A DNA stretch of 64,000 nt from Pseudonocardia sp. 73-21 (GCF_001899645.1 NZ_MKVV01000098.1:46944-110943); one strand, 5' to 3'. Shown: positions 1 through 9,735, counted from the stretch's first letter. Notes: generated by a model not told the origin, from the letters alone. Numbers and translations: made by a program.

Positions 1-33
1 TTTCCGCGCCGAACTGCTGATCATGGCCGGCCG

Positions 34-459
34 GTGACCCGCCGCGGGCGGCGGCTCGGGCTCGACGTCGGGTCCGTGCGCGTGGGCGTCGCTCTGAGTG
101 ACCCCGACGGCGTGCTGGCCACGCCGCTCGTCACCCTTCCGCGCGATCTCGACGGCGGCTCGGACGTCCGGGCCATCGCCGAACTGGTCGCCGAGCACGA
201 GATCGTGGAGATCGTCCTGGGCCTGCCGCGGACCCTCGCCAACCGCGAGGGCCCGGCCGCGGAGGCGGCACGCATGTTCGGCGATGCCCTCACCGCGGGG
301 CTCACGGTGCCTGTCGTCTACTCCGACGAGCGCCTGACCACGGTCGTCGCCACCCGGCAGCTGCGCGCCCGCGGGGTGAAGGGCCGCAAGCAGCGCTCGG
401 TGGTGGACCAGGCGGCGGCCGTCGCGATCCTCCAGGGGTGGCTGGACAGCCGGCGCTGA
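34..459 (+). CDS. ruvX: Holliday junction resolvase-like RuvX/YqgF
   Basis: RRLGLDVGSVRVGVALSDPDG N-terminus, SDERLTT and DQAAAVAILQGWL C-terminus; located upstream of mltG. Confidence 0.92.
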   Translation: MTRRGRRLGLDVGSVRVGVALSDPDGVLATPLVTLPRDLDGGSDVRAIAELVAEHEIVEIVLGLPRTLANREGPAAEAARMFGDALTAGLTVPVVYSDERLTTVVATRQLRARGVKGRKQRSVVDQAAAVAILQGWLDSRR

Positions 460-517
460 GGTCCAGGTCAGGGGTGGTGCCGACGCGCCCGACACATCAT
501 CGTTACGCTGCGACACT

Positions 518-1741
518 GTGCAGTCGGACGGACGGGACCACGCCTCGATGGTGAGCGATCCGACGGTCCGGCTGAAGGCGGTGGGGAACCGGGGCGACGC
601 GCGCCGGGCCCGGCGCCGGCAGGGCCGGCGCAAGCGGTTCGGCGTGCTCGCCCTCGCCGTGCTGCTCCTGCTCGGGACCGTGGCCGGCGGCGGCTACTAC
701 GTCTACACCTCCTTCTTCGCCACGCCCGACTTCGACGGCACCGGCGAGGGCAGCGTGCTCGTGCAGGTGGAGGACGGCGACACCACCTCCCAGATCGCCA
801 CCGAGCTGACCCAGAAGGGCGTCGTGGAGAGCGCCGCCGCCTTCAAGGAGGCGGCCGCCGACAACGCCAAGGTCCGCTCGGTGCAACCCGGCTTCTACCA
901 GCTGAAGCTGCGGATGTCGGGCGCGTCCGCCGTCGCGCTCCTGCTGGATCCCGCGGCCCGCGTCGGGCAGCTGGAGATCCGCAGCGGCGTGCAGCTCGAC
1001 GACACGAAGGCGCCGAACGGGGCCGAGTCGCCCGGCGTGCTGAGCCTGATCTCGGCCGCCACGTGCGTGGGCGAGGGCGCCGACCGGAAGTGCGTGTCGG
1101 CCGACGAGCTGCGCTCCACGATGGCGACCACCGACCCCGCCACGCTCGGCGTGCCCGCGTGGGCGCTGGACGCGGTCGCGAAGGCCGACCCCAAGCGGCG
1201 CCTGGAGGGGCTCATCGCCCCGGGGCGCTACAACGTCCAGCCCGGGGCCACCCCGCTGGAGGTGCTGCAGTCGATCATGGCGATCTCGACGGCGCGCATC
1301 GAGGCGACGGGGCTCGTGTCGGGCGCGCAGAGCATCGGCAGCTCCCCGTACCAGGTGCTGGTCATCGCGTCGATGGTCGAGAAGGAAGCGATCATCGCGG
1401 ACATGCCCAAGGTGGCCCGGGTGATCTACAACCGCCTCGGGTCGGGGCAGCGCCTCGAGCTCGACACCACGATCAACTACCCGCTCGACGTGCAGTCGCT
1501 GCTCACGAGCCCGCAGAACCGGGCCATCCCCGGCCCGTACAACACCTACCTGACGCCCGGCCTGCCGCCCACGCCGATCTCCACCCCCGGCAGCGACGCC
1601 GTCGCGGCCGCGCTCACGCCGGCCTCCGGGCCGTGGCTGTTCTTCGTGCCGTGCAAGAAGGACGGCACCAGCTGCTTCGCCGTGACCTTCGCGGAGCACT
1701 CGGCCAACGTCGCGCTCGCCCAGAAGAACGGCGTCTTCTGA
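518..1741 (+). CDS. mltG: Endolytic murein transglycosylase MltG (YceG-like)
   Basis: TM segment followed by VASMVEKEAIIADMPKVARVIYNRL and LELDTTINYPL...NTYLTPGLPPTPISTPG motifs. Confidence 0.92.
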   Translation: MQSDGRDHASMVSDPTVRLKAVGNRGDARRARRRQGRRKRFGVLALAVLLLLGTVAGGGYYVYTSFFATPDFDGTGEGSVLVQVEDGDTTSQIATELTQKGVVESAAAFKEAAADNAKVRSVQPGFYQLKLRMSGASAVALLLDPAARVGQLEIRSGVQLDDTKAPNGAESPGVLSLISAATCVGEGADRKCVSADELRSTMATTDPATLGVPAWALDAVAKADPKRRLEGLIAPGRYNVQPGATPLEVLQSIMAISTARIEATGLVSGAQSIGSSPYQVLVIASMVEKEAIIADMPKVARVIYNRLGSGQRLELDTTINYPLDVQSLLTSPQNRAIPGPYNTYLTPGLPPTPISTPGSDAVAAALTPASGPWLFFVPCKKDGTSCFAVTFAEHSANVALAQKNGVF

Positions 1742-1742
1742 C

Positions 1743-2594
1743 CTACTGCCCGAAGAAGCCGGGTGGTGGGATCGGGGACGGGGTGGCCGCGCGATCCTCG
1801 GGAGCGACGGCCCCCCGGGCGAAGCGGCGGGCGCCGCCGTCGTCGAGGACCGTCGCGCGGAACGGGTCGGCGCTCGCCCGGCGTGTCAGGCCGGCGACCG
1901 GGAGCCCGGCGTCGCTGCCGACGAGCACGAGGTTGCCGAACCGGCGCCCGGACAGGATCTCCGGCGCCGCGATCACCGCCAGCTCGGCGAACACCCCGGC
2001 GGCGGCCGCCACCTGCGTTCGGGCGAAGGCGAGCTCGCCGCCGTCGGCGACGTTGGCCGCGTACACGCCGCCGGGGGCCAGCGTGCGCGCCGCCGCCGCC
2101 ACGAACTCCCGCGACGTCAGGTGCGACGGCGTGCGTGCCCCGGCGAAGACGTCGAGCACCAGCAGGTCCACCGACGCCGCCGCCACCTGCGTCAGGGCGG
2201 CCCGGGCGTCGGCGACGAGCACGTCGATGCCCAGGCCGTCGGCCGGCAGCCGCGAGCCGACCAGGTCGGCCAGCCCCGCGTCGATCTCGACCACCGTCTG
2301 CGGCGAGCCCGGCCGCGTCACCGCGACGTAGCGGGCCAGCGTCCACCCGCCGCCGCCGAGGTGCAGCACCCGCAGCGGCCGCGTCGGCGGGGCGATCAGG
2401 TCGACGACGTGCCCGAGGCGCCGGACGTACTCGAACTCCAGGTGGGTGGGGTCGTCGAGGTCGACGTGGGACTGCGCGGTGCCGTCCACCAGCAACGTCC
2501 AGGCCTGGGGGCGGTCGGGGTCGCCCACGAGCTCGGCGTGGCCGTGGTCGACGTCGGCGGAGATCCGGGTGGGGATCCGGACGGGGCGGGTCAC
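1743..2594 (-). CDS. Spermidine synthase-like / SAM-dependent methyltransferase fold protein
   Basis: [61 protein letters not shown]; internal GTG start chosen. Confidence 0.75.
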   Translation of the reverse strand: MTRPVRIPTRISADVDHGHAELVGDPDRPQAWTLLVDGTAQSHVDLDDPTHLEFEYVRRLGHVVDLIAPPTRPLRVLHLGGGGWTLARYVAVTRPGSPQTVVEIDAGLADLVGSRLPADGLGIDVLVADARAALTQVAAASVDLLVLDVFAGARTPSHLTSREFVAAAARTLAPGGVYAANVADGGELAFARTQVAAAAGVFAELAVIAAPEILSGRRFGNLVLVGSDAGLPVAGLTRRASADPFRATVLDDGGARRFARGAVAPEDRAATPSPIPPPGFFGQ

Positions 2595-2834
2595 CGTCTC
2601 ATCCTGCCCTCCGTAACGTGTGTGACACCTCCCGGCACCTGGGTGCGTCGGACGGATCCCCAGCCGGCTGCGCGACGCCCAGGCGGGCACCTCGCGGCGT
2701 TGTCGTCGCCACCGATCCAACCCCGGGATCGGCGACTCCTCCGCCTTGCGATGCACCCACCTGGCCGCCGCTCGCTCGGCATGGATCCGTGACACACCCC
2801 AGGTTCGTCGCATCCCTTCCGAGGAGGTCCCGCG

Positions 2835-3020
2835 GTGCCGTCGTCCCTCCACGAGCAGGAGCGGTTGCTGCTGCACGTCGCCGCCGGTCTGGCGCAGCAG
2901 CGCCGCGACCGCGGGCTGAAGCTCAACTACCCCGAGAGCGTCGCGCTGATCAGCGCGTGGGTGCTCGAGGAGGCCCCCGACGGCACGAAGCTCGTCACCG
3001 TGCACGGGCCCATCCAGTGA
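2835..3020 (+). pseudogene. ureA: Urease gamma subunit relic with internal in-frame deletion
   Basis: 61 aa: N-terminal [37 protein letters not shown] joined directly to C-terminal [14 protein letters not shown]; about 38 internal residues missing versus the UreA family. Confidence 0.85.
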
Positions 3021-3629
3021 TCCCGGGCGAGTACCTGCTGGCCGAGGGCGCGATCGAGGTCGACCGCGAGCGCACCGGCATCGAGGTCGTCAACTCCGGC
3101 GACCGGCCGGTCCAGGTCGGGTCGCACTACCACTTCGCCGCCACCAACCCGGCGCTGCTGTTCGACCGCGCCGCCGCCGAGGGCAAGCGGCTCACCGTGC
3201 CCGCCGGCACCGCGGTGCGGTTCGAGCCGGGGCCGGGGGAGGCCACGCGCCCGGACATCATCACCGTGGCCGGGCAGCCGCACGTGCTGCCGTCGTCCAC
3301 GAACCCGACGCGCCCGCACACCGTCACCACCGTCGACGCGCACCTCGACATGCTGAAGGTCGGCCACCACCTCGACCTGCGCGTGCCCGAGGACCTCGCG
3401 TTCGCCGAGAGCCGCATCCGGCCGTCGACGATCGCGGCGGAGGACCTGCTGCACGACGTGGGCGCGATCTCCATGATCGGCTCGGACTCGCAGGCGACAT
3501 GCCGAACACCACGCCCTGCCCCGCATCGAGGTGGAACCCCACACGTTCACCGTCCGGATCGACGGGGAGGTGGTGGAGGCGGCGCCGGCCACCGAGCTCC
3601 CGATGGCGCAGCGCTACTTCCTCTTCTGA
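3017..3629 (+). pseudogene. Urease beta/alpha subunit relic (UreB N-terminus joined to mid-UreC, then frameshift to UreC C-terminus)
   Basis: [50 protein letters not shown] (UreB) fused to [26 protein letters not shown]...[34 protein letters not shown] (UreC); C-terminal [30 protein letters not shown] in another frame. Confidence 0.88.
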
Positions 3630-3700
3630 CGGACCCGGGGCGGTAGGTTCGCCGGGAAGGTCCGACGGCACACCCCACCTCACCCCAGGAGCGCGCCCGA

Positions 3701-4165
3701 GTGGAACGCAGCGTGGCGATCACCGGCACCCGCAGCATCGGCGATGCCCCCGACGAGAAGCTGGCGGCGGTGTTCGAGGCCTACCTCGGGCCGTTCTCCG
3801 GTCCCGACACCCACTTCTCCGTCGGCGGGGCGTCCGGCGTCGACACCGCCGCCCTGGCGTGGCTCGCCACCCACTCCGAGGCGGCGCTGACCGTCGTCGT
3901 GCCCTGCCGGGTCCTCGACCAGCCGGCCGGGTCCGTCGAGGTCATCGACCGGCTGCGTGCCGCGGACCGGCTCGCCGGGGTGGTCGAGATGGGGGCCACC
4001 CTGCTCGGGAAGGCCGCCTACCACGCGCGCAACCGGTGGATGGTGGACCACGCCGGGCTGGTGATCGGGTTCCCGCGCGGCGACGAGTCCGCAGGTGGGG
4101 GCACCTGGTACACGCTCAACTACGCCGCCGAGCAGGGGAAGGCCCGGTTGGTGGTGCCGATCTGA
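3701..4165 (+). CDS. Stand-alone SLOG/DprA-like Rossmann nucleotide-binding protein
   Basis: VAITGTRSIGD, FSVGGASGVDTAALAWLA, YHARNRWMVDHAGLVIGFP..ESAGGGTWYTLNYAAEQGK. Confidence 0.6.
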   Translation: MERSVAITGTRSIGDAPDEKLAAVFEAYLGPFSGPDTHFSVGGASGVDTAALAWLATHSEAALTVVVPCRVLDQPAGSVEVIDRLRAADRLAGVVEMGATLLGKAAYHARNRWMVDHAGLVIGFPRGDESAGGGTWYTLNYAAEQGKARLVVPI

Positions 4166-4180
4166 CCCGGGCGCGCTGAC

Positions 4181-5467
4181 TCAGGCGCGCGCCGACTGGT
4201 CGTTCGCCGGCACGCCGCGCTCCTCGTCGGCGCCCCAGCCGTCGGCCAGGTGAGCGATCTTCTCGGTGTAGTCGCGGGCGGCCACGGCGGGGTCGTCGGC
4301 GCGACCCGCGGCCACCCCGATCAGGAACGCGGTCATCGGGGCCGCGCCGGCGTCGACCCCGTCGGTGACGCGGGAGGTGAGCTCGGAGATCGTCGTGGCG
4401 CTCGAGTCGTCCTCGGCCGCGGTCTCCAGGCCGAGCTCGAGCGCGACTGTGGTGGTCCATTCGGAGTGGTTCACGGGGTGCGGGTACCCCGGAACGTGTG
4501 GGCCAACCGCTTCTCCGTACCGCCGTTTGGCGGGTCTGCGCGTGGGTAACTCGGCTGTTGACCGGAACCCCGTGCGTTCGCCACCCGCTGCGACACGCAC
4601 GTCCCCGCCGGCCCTGCGGAGGTACGATACTCCGCAGGGCCGTGTCGTACCGGCCTCTCCCACCATCCGCAGGACGTCGCGGGAGGGATCGAACTCGACG
4701 GCCCCCGCCGCGGCCAGCTCGGTCAGCCAGCCGCCCATCGGCCACCAGCCGTGCCTGCGGTGGAACAGCGTCGCGTTGCGCACGATCTCCCCGACGCGGC
4801 GGGGATCGGTGCGGGCGGGCGGATGGTGCTGGTGGTGGGCCTCCGCGCCGCCGACCCAGACGAGCTGCGCCCCGGCCGCCTCGGCGGTGACGGCGAAGTC
4901 GGTGTCCTCCCCGCCGTAGCCGGTGTAGTCCTCGCAGAAGCCGCCGAGCCGCGTCCACGTGGCGGCGGTGACGGCGAACGACAGCGACCAGAACAGGGTG
5001 AAGTCGCCGGTGCGCTCCAGCTGCCCGTCGGGCGGTGCCGGGCGGGCGGGATGGGGGTCGGCGAGCCCGCCGAGCCCGGTGGCGGGGTAGCCGCCGGGCG
5101 GCGGGGGCGGCAGGTAGGCGACGGGCCCGCACAGCAGGGCGAGCTCGTCGCCGGCGGCGCCCGCGTAGCGCCGCACCAGGTTCGGGCCCGGGATGCAGTC
5201 GACGTCGAGCAGGACGAGCAGCTCGGCGCCGGCCGCGATCGCTGCGGCGGCCCCGGCGTTGCGCGCCGCGGCCAGCGGCAGCCCGGTGGCGGGGACGGGA
5301 ACGTGCACGCGGGTCACCGGGGGAGCGCCGGGGATCTGCGCGAGCCGGGGCTGCTCGCCCATCCCGACGACGACGTGAACATCCGACGGGCCGAGCGCCA
5401 GCCCGGCGCGCTGGCGGTGCAGGTGGTCGTCGCGGCCGTGCGTCACGACGACCACGGCGGTCCTCAC
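4181..5467 (-). CDS. Family 2 glycosyltransferase whose frame continues into a DUF6457-like tail (tail may be a separate CDS 4181..4474)
   Basis: VVVVTHGRDDHL, LLVLLDVDCIPGPNLV, LGGFCEDYTGYGGEDTDFAVTAEAAG; C-terminal EWTTTVALELGL...APMTAFLIGVAAGRA. Confidence 0.75.
   Translation of the reverse strand: MRTAVVVVTHGRDDHLHRQRAGLALGPSDVHVVVGMGEQPRLAQIPGAPPVTRVHVPVPATGLPLAAARNAGAAAAIAAGAELLVLLDVDCIPGPNLVRRYAGAAGDELALLCGPVAYLPPPPPGGYPATGLGGLADPHPARPAPPDGQLERTGDFTLFWSLSFAVTAATWTRLGGFCEDYTGYGGEDTDFAVTAEAAGAQLVWVGGAEAHHQHHPPARTDPRRVGEIVRNATLFHRRHGWWPMGGWLTELAAAGAVEFDPSRDVLRMVGEAGTTRPCGVSYLRRAGGDVRVAAGGERTGFRSTAELPTRRPAKRRYGEAVGPHVPGYPHPVNHSEWTTTVALELGLETAAEDDSSATTISELTSRVTDGVDAGAAPMTAFLIGVAAGRADDPAVAARDYTEKIAHLADGWGADEERGVPANDQSARA
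4610..4641. repeat. 12-bp perfect inverted repeat GGCCCTGCGGAG-GTACGATA-CTCCGCAGGGCC inside GT2/DUF6457 reading frame
   Basis: Exact arms, 8-nt loop; loop GTACGA is complementary to TCGTAC at 4645-4650. Confidence 0.85.
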
Positions 5468-6456
5468 CGGGCCGCCAGGTCGTCCAGGACGGCGGCGGCG
5501 CGGGCGGCGCCGTCGCCGGACGACCACTGCGTCCAGCCCTCGCCGCCGCGGGCGACGGCGTCGTCCAGCACGGACGGCCACCTCCCGGCCGCGGGCCAGC
5601 GGGAGCGGCCGACGGCGATGCCCGCCCGGTGCAGGGCCAGGGCGGTGGCGTGCTGCTCGCCGTGGGGCCGGACCTGGCTCACCACGACGGCGGCCCGGCG
5701 GGCGGCGGCCACCTCGGCCACCGCGTTCTGGCCCCCGTGGGTGACGACGACGTCGGCGTCGCACAGGGCCGCCCAGACGTCGTCGCACCAGCCGCGCCAC
5801 CGCAGGTTCGCCGGCCCGGCGCTCTCCTGCGCGGGGCCGACGACCTCCCACGCCCAGTCCGGGGTGGCGGCGGCCGCGGCGCGCAGGTCGTCGGGGGTGA
5901 CGTCGATGCCGCCGGCGCCCCACAGGACGAGCACGCGACGCCGGCCGGGCGGCGGCGGCGGCTCGCGGCCGTCGAAGCGGGAGATCGCCCCGACGTGCAC
6001 GCCCCGGGCCGGCAGCGGCGGGCCTGCGGACGACCAGGGGGCGAGCAGCGTCTCGGCGAGGTCGTAGGCGGTGCGGTGGGGCCGGTCGGTGCGGTCGCCG
6101 GGCTGGGCCATCACCGCGACCGGCAGCCCGGACAGCCGGGCCAGCAGCGTGACCTCCACGGACACGTCGACGACGACCAGCCGCAGCTCCGGCCGGGCGA
6201 GCACGCGGGAGATCAGCGCTGTGCGGTCGCGCAGGCCCGGATGCCCCAGCGGAGCCCAGTGCAGGACGCCGCGGGCGGTCGGGTCCCGGGGAACGGACCC
6301 GTCGACGTCCGGCGGGAGCGGCACCCACTCGCCCGGCCAGCCGTCCGGGGCGGGCAGCGTCGAGAGCCCGACGACCGGTGTCCGCAGCCGCGCCGCGATC
6401 GTCGCGGCCCGGTGGACGTGGCCGCGGCCGTGGTGGTGGACGTACCAGCCGATCAC
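5464..6456 (-). CDS. MurG/GT28-like glycosyltransferase
   Basis: MIGWYVHHHGRGHVHRAATIAARL; CDADVVVTHGGQNAVAEVAAARRAAVVV. Confidence 0.75.
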   Translation of the reverse strand: MIGWYVHHHGRGHVHRAATIAARLRTPVVGLSTLPAPDGWPGEWVPLPPDVDGSVPRDPTARGVLHWAPLGHPGLRDRTALISRVLARPELRLVVVDVSVEVTLLARLSGLPVAVMAQPGDRTDRPHRTAYDLAETLLAPWSSAGPPLPARGVHVGAISRFDGREPPPPPGRRRVLVLWGAGGIDVTPDDLRAAAAATPDWAWEVVGPAQESAGPANLRWRGWCDDVWAALCDADVVVTHGGQNAVAEVAAARRAAVVVSQVRPHGEQHATALALHRAGIAVGRSRWPAAGRWPSVLDDAVARGGEGWTQWSSGDGAARAAAVLDDLAAR

Positions 6457-7505
6457 GCGAGCTCCCGGTAGCGGCGCTCGTAGCCGTCGACCATGGTCTC
6501 GACGGAGCAGGTCCCCACGGCGCGGCGCCGGGCCGCGGCGCGGTCGAGGCGGGCGGCGGCGGTGATGGCCGCGGCGAGGCCGTCGACGTCACCGGGCCGG
6601 GCGAGCACGCCGCACGTGTCGTCGAGCAGCTCCGGCAGCGCGCCGCGGTCGAACCCGGCCACCGGCGTGCCGCAGGCCAGTGCCTCCGCCACGACCAGCC
6701 CGTACGGCTCGTCCCAGCAGGGGGAGATCACGGCCACCGACGCCGAGCCGACCAGGCGCACGAGGTCGGTGTGGTCGAGGTGCCCGACGTGCTCGATCCC
6801 GTCCCCGAGCAGGGGTGCGACCTGCTCGCGGAAGAACCGCGCGTCCGGGGTGGGCCCGGCCAGGCGCAGCCCCGTGCCGGCCCGGCGCGCGGCCAGGATC
6901 GCCTCGACGGGCCCCTTCTCCGGCACGATCCGCCCCGACCACACCGGCACGCCGCCGCCCGGGCCGGGCGTCCAGAACGCGGTGTCGACGCCGTTGGGCA
7001 CCACCGGGGCCTCCACGGTGCCCCGCCACTGGCGGGCGGTGGCGCGGCTGACCGCGGCGAAGGAGGAGGTCCCGGGGGCCAGCGCCACGGCCGACTCCAG
7101 CCACGGCGTCGGGGGCGTGTGCAGGGTGGTCAGCAGGCGGACGGGCAGGGTGTCGGCCATGGCGACGGGCAGGTAGTGCAGCGAGTTGTTGTGCACCACG
7201 TCGTAGTCGCGGCCGGTGCGCGCGAGGTCGAGCATCAGCGACAGGTAGGCGTGGTGCTCGGCGAGGAACCACTCGGCCGGCATGCTGACGTCGGCGCGGG
7301 CGTGCGCGGAGAGCGTCGGCAGGCCGGGCAGCTCCCGCACACCCAGCGCCGGGTCCGAGCCGCGTCCGCCGAACACCGTCACGTGGTGCCCGCGCTCGCG
7401 CAGTTGCGTGGCGAGCTGCCAGGTGTGGGCCTCCAGGCCGCCGGGGAACGGCTGGCGCAGGGGGAAGCGGGCCGACGCGACGAGCGCGACGCGCAACGGG
7501 CTCAC
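6453..7505 (-). CDS. GT4-family glycosyltransferase
   Basis: FPGGLEAHTWQLATQLRERGHHVTVFGG; WSGRIVPEKGPVEAILAARRAG; PYGLVVAEALACGTPVAGFDRGALPELL. Confidence 0.85.
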   Translation of the reverse strand: MSPLRVALVASARFPLRQPFPGGLEAHTWQLATQLRERGHHVTVFGGRGSDPALGVRELPGLPTLSAHARADVSMPAEWFLAEHHAYLSLMLDLARTGRDYDVVHNNSLHYLPVAMADTLPVRLLTTLHTPPTPWLESAVALAPGTSSFAAVSRATARQWRGTVEAPVVPNGVDTAFWTPGPGGGVPVWSGRIVPEKGPVEAILAARRAGTGLRLAGPTPDARFFREQVAPLLGDGIEHVGHLDHTDLVRLVGSASVAVISPCWDEPYGLVVAEALACGTPVAGFDRGALPELLDDTCGVLARPGDVDGLAAAITAAARLDRAAARRRAVGTCSVETMVDGYERRYRELA

Positions 7506-7707
7506 GGTCGTTCCCGGGCAGCAGGCGGCCGGGTGGGGATGATCATCGGGAAGCGCGCTCCGCTCGGGCGTTGCCGGTCGAGCCGGTCGGGGACCGGGCG
7601 TGGACCGGCGATGGACGACGCCGCTCGAGCTGGGTGTTCAACCCGGACGCGCGACCAGCATCGGTCACGACCGGTGTGGCCCGCCACTCGGGCGACTGTC
7701 CGCATCG

Positions 7708-8622
7708 TCACGGTTTACCCCCCAGCCCCAGCAGTGCGAGGCGGTCGGCGTGGCGGTGGCATCCCGCGTCGACCCACTGCGGGTGCGTCGCGTACCAGTC
7801 CAGCTGGGTGGCGCGGACCGTGGCGTCGGGCACCGCCGTGCCGTCCACGGTCCAGTCGGCCCGGGCGGCTCCGGCGTCGAGCCCGAGGGCGTCGAGCACC
7901 GCGGGCTCCAGCGGTGCCCGCACCCCGCCCAGCAGCTCCCGGCCGGGATCGGCGGCGTCGGCGTCGCGGCCGAGGGCCTCCTGCACCCGGTGCGCCAGCA
8001 TGACCAGGACCGCGTTGCCGGGGTGGTTGAGGGTGTGGGCCGCCCGCAGCCCAACCCCGTCGAGGACGTCGGAGACCCCGACGTCGCAGTCGCGGGACTC
8101 GCGGCGGGCGAGCTCGGCCACGGAGAGCCGCGCGACCTCGCGCAGCGCACCGGGACCGTGGTCGGGCATCCCCGTCCCCCCGGCGGCGACCGCGAGGGTG
8201 CGCAGGTCGTGGTAGGCCACCACCGGCGGCACCGCCGCCCGGTCCGACGGGTGGCGCACGATCGCCGAGTAGGGGTGCAGCCCGGTGTGGCGCACCACGG
8301 GCCAGCGCAGCACCCGGGCGCCGCGGGGCAGCGCCGCGGCCAGCTGCCGCGTGCCGACCGGCAGGTCGCGGTAGTCGTCGCGGACGGGCTGGCTCAGCAG
8401 GACGGCGGTGCGGGCGAGCAGCCGGTGCAGGGGCGGGAGGTCGCCGGCGGTCAGCTCGTGGACCGGCGGGATGCGGACGGCGGGCGCGCTGCGGTCGGCC
8501 GAGCCGGACAGCAGCACGCGCAGCGACTCGGCCTGGCAGTTGCCGAGCACGACCGTGACAGGGCCGGTGCCCGGTGCTCCGTCGTAGAAGTCGCGGTAGT
8601 GGCGACGTCGGGCGGGGTCCAT
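7708..8622 (-). CDS. WcbI-like polysaccharide biosynthesis putative acetyltransferase
   Basis: VTVVLGNCQAESLRVLLSG N-terminal signature; TLNHPGNAVLVMLAHRVQEALG. Confidence 0.6.
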   Translation of the reverse strand: MDPARRRHYRDFYDGAPGTGPVTVVLGNCQAESLRVLLSGSADRSAPAVRIPPVHELTAGDLPPLHRLLARTAVLLSQPVRDDYRDLPVGTRQLAAALPRGARVLRWPVVRHTGLHPYSAIVRHPSDRAAVPPVVAYHDLRTLAVAAGGTGMPDHGPGALREVARLSVAELARRESRDCDVGVSDVLDGVGLRAAHTLNHPGNAVLVMLAHRVQEALGRDADAADPGRELLGGVRAPLEPAVLDALGLDAGAARADWTVDGTAVPDATVRATQLDWYATHPQWVDAGCHRHADRLALLGLGGKP

Positions 8623-8676
8623 ACCGGCAGGGTGCCCGTTCCGCCGGGGTTGAAGCGGCCCGGACCGGGGCACCCG

Positions 8677-9735
8677 GTGACGGTGCCGGTCACGCCTCTC
8701 CGTTCTGCCGCCTGTGTCGATCCCGTCAGGGTCGCCTCCGTCCCCGAGGGCCACGTCTACGTCCGGCACCTGTCGGTCCCCGGGGACGGTGTCGTGCGGC
8801 TGCCCGACCCGCCGGTGCCGGGTGCTCCCGACGGGCAGTGGTGGCCGCCGGTGATGCTCGACCCGGAGTGGGTGCGGGGCAACGCCGACGCGTTCGACGT
8901 GTTCCACCTGCACTTCGGGTTCGACGACCGCAGCCCGCAGCAGCTCGGCGCGCTGGTCGCCGCGCTGCGGGCGGCGGGCCGGCCCCTGGTGCTCACCGTG
9001 CACGACCTGCGCAACCCGCACCACGCCGACCCCGCGGCGCACGCGGCCGCGCTCGACGTGCTGGTGCCCTCGGCCGACGCGCTGCTGACGCTGACGCCCG
9101 GCGCGGCGGCCGAGATCGCGGCGCGGTGGGGGAGAGGCGCGGTGGTGGTGCCGCACCCGCACGTCGTGGAGGCCGACCGGGCGGCCCGGCCCCGCCCGGG
9201 GCACGACGGGTTCGTCGTCGGGGTGCACGCCAAGGCGGACCGGGCCAACAGCGACGCGCCGGCGGTGGTGCGGGCGCTGGCCCCGGTGGTCGCGGCGATC
9301 CCGGGTGGCCGCGTCGAGGTCGTGGTGCGTGACGACGGGCCGGGCCGGGAGCTCGCCTCCGGGCTCCGCGACCTGCCCGCCGTCGACGTGCGGCCGGGAC
9401 CCCGGCTCACCGACGACCAGCTCTGGGACCACCTCTCGGGCCTCGACCTGTCGGTGCTGCCCTACCGCTTCGGCACCCATTCCGGCTGGCTGGAGGCCTG
9501 CCACGACCTCGGCACCGCGGTGCTGGCCCCCGACTGCGGCTTCTACGACCAGCAGGCCCCGTGCCTGATCTACCACCGCGGACCCTCCGGACCCGACGCC
9601 GCGTCGCTGGCCGCCGGGGTGCACGAGGCCCACCGTCGCGGCGCGGGCCCGCGGACCACCGTGGAGGAGCGGGCCGCCCAGCGGTGCGCGGTCGCGGCGG
9701 CCCACGCGGCGATCTACCGGGAGGTGCTCGGATGA
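8677..9735 (+). CDS. GT-B-like glycosyltransferase
   Basis: FDVFHLHFGFDDRSPQQL, LVLTVHDLRNPHHAD, VVVPHPHVVE, LDLSVLPYRFGTHSGWLEACHDLGTAVLAPDCG; overlaps next CDS. Confidence 0.7.
   Translation: MTVPVTPLRSAACVDPVRVASVPEGHVYVRHLSVPGDGVVRLPDPPVPGAPDGQWWPPVMLDPEWVRGNADAFDVFHLHFGFDDRSPQQLGALVAALRAAGRPLVLTVHDLRNPHHADPAAHAAALDVLVPSADALLTLTPGAAAEIAARWGRGAVVVPHPHVVEADRAARPRPGHDGFVVGVHAKADRANSDAPAVVRALAPVVAAIPGGRVEVVVRDDGPGRELASGLRDLPAVDVRPGPRLTDDQLWDHLSGLDLSVLPYRFGTHSGWLEACHDLGTAVLAPDCGFYDQQAPCLIYHRGPSGPDAASLAAGVHEAHRRGAGPRTTVEERAAQRCAVAAAHAAIYREVLG

Noticed and set aside
4525-4549. GTTT-N15-GGGTAA on + strand resembling a SigF promoter
   Set aside because: No plausible + strand gene downstream; lies antisense inside the GT2/DUF6457 frame, so likely chance.
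7600-8676. 5' part of ORF 7600..9735 (+)
   Set aside because: Antisense to the WcbI-like gene; the real glycosyltransferase start is placed at 8677.
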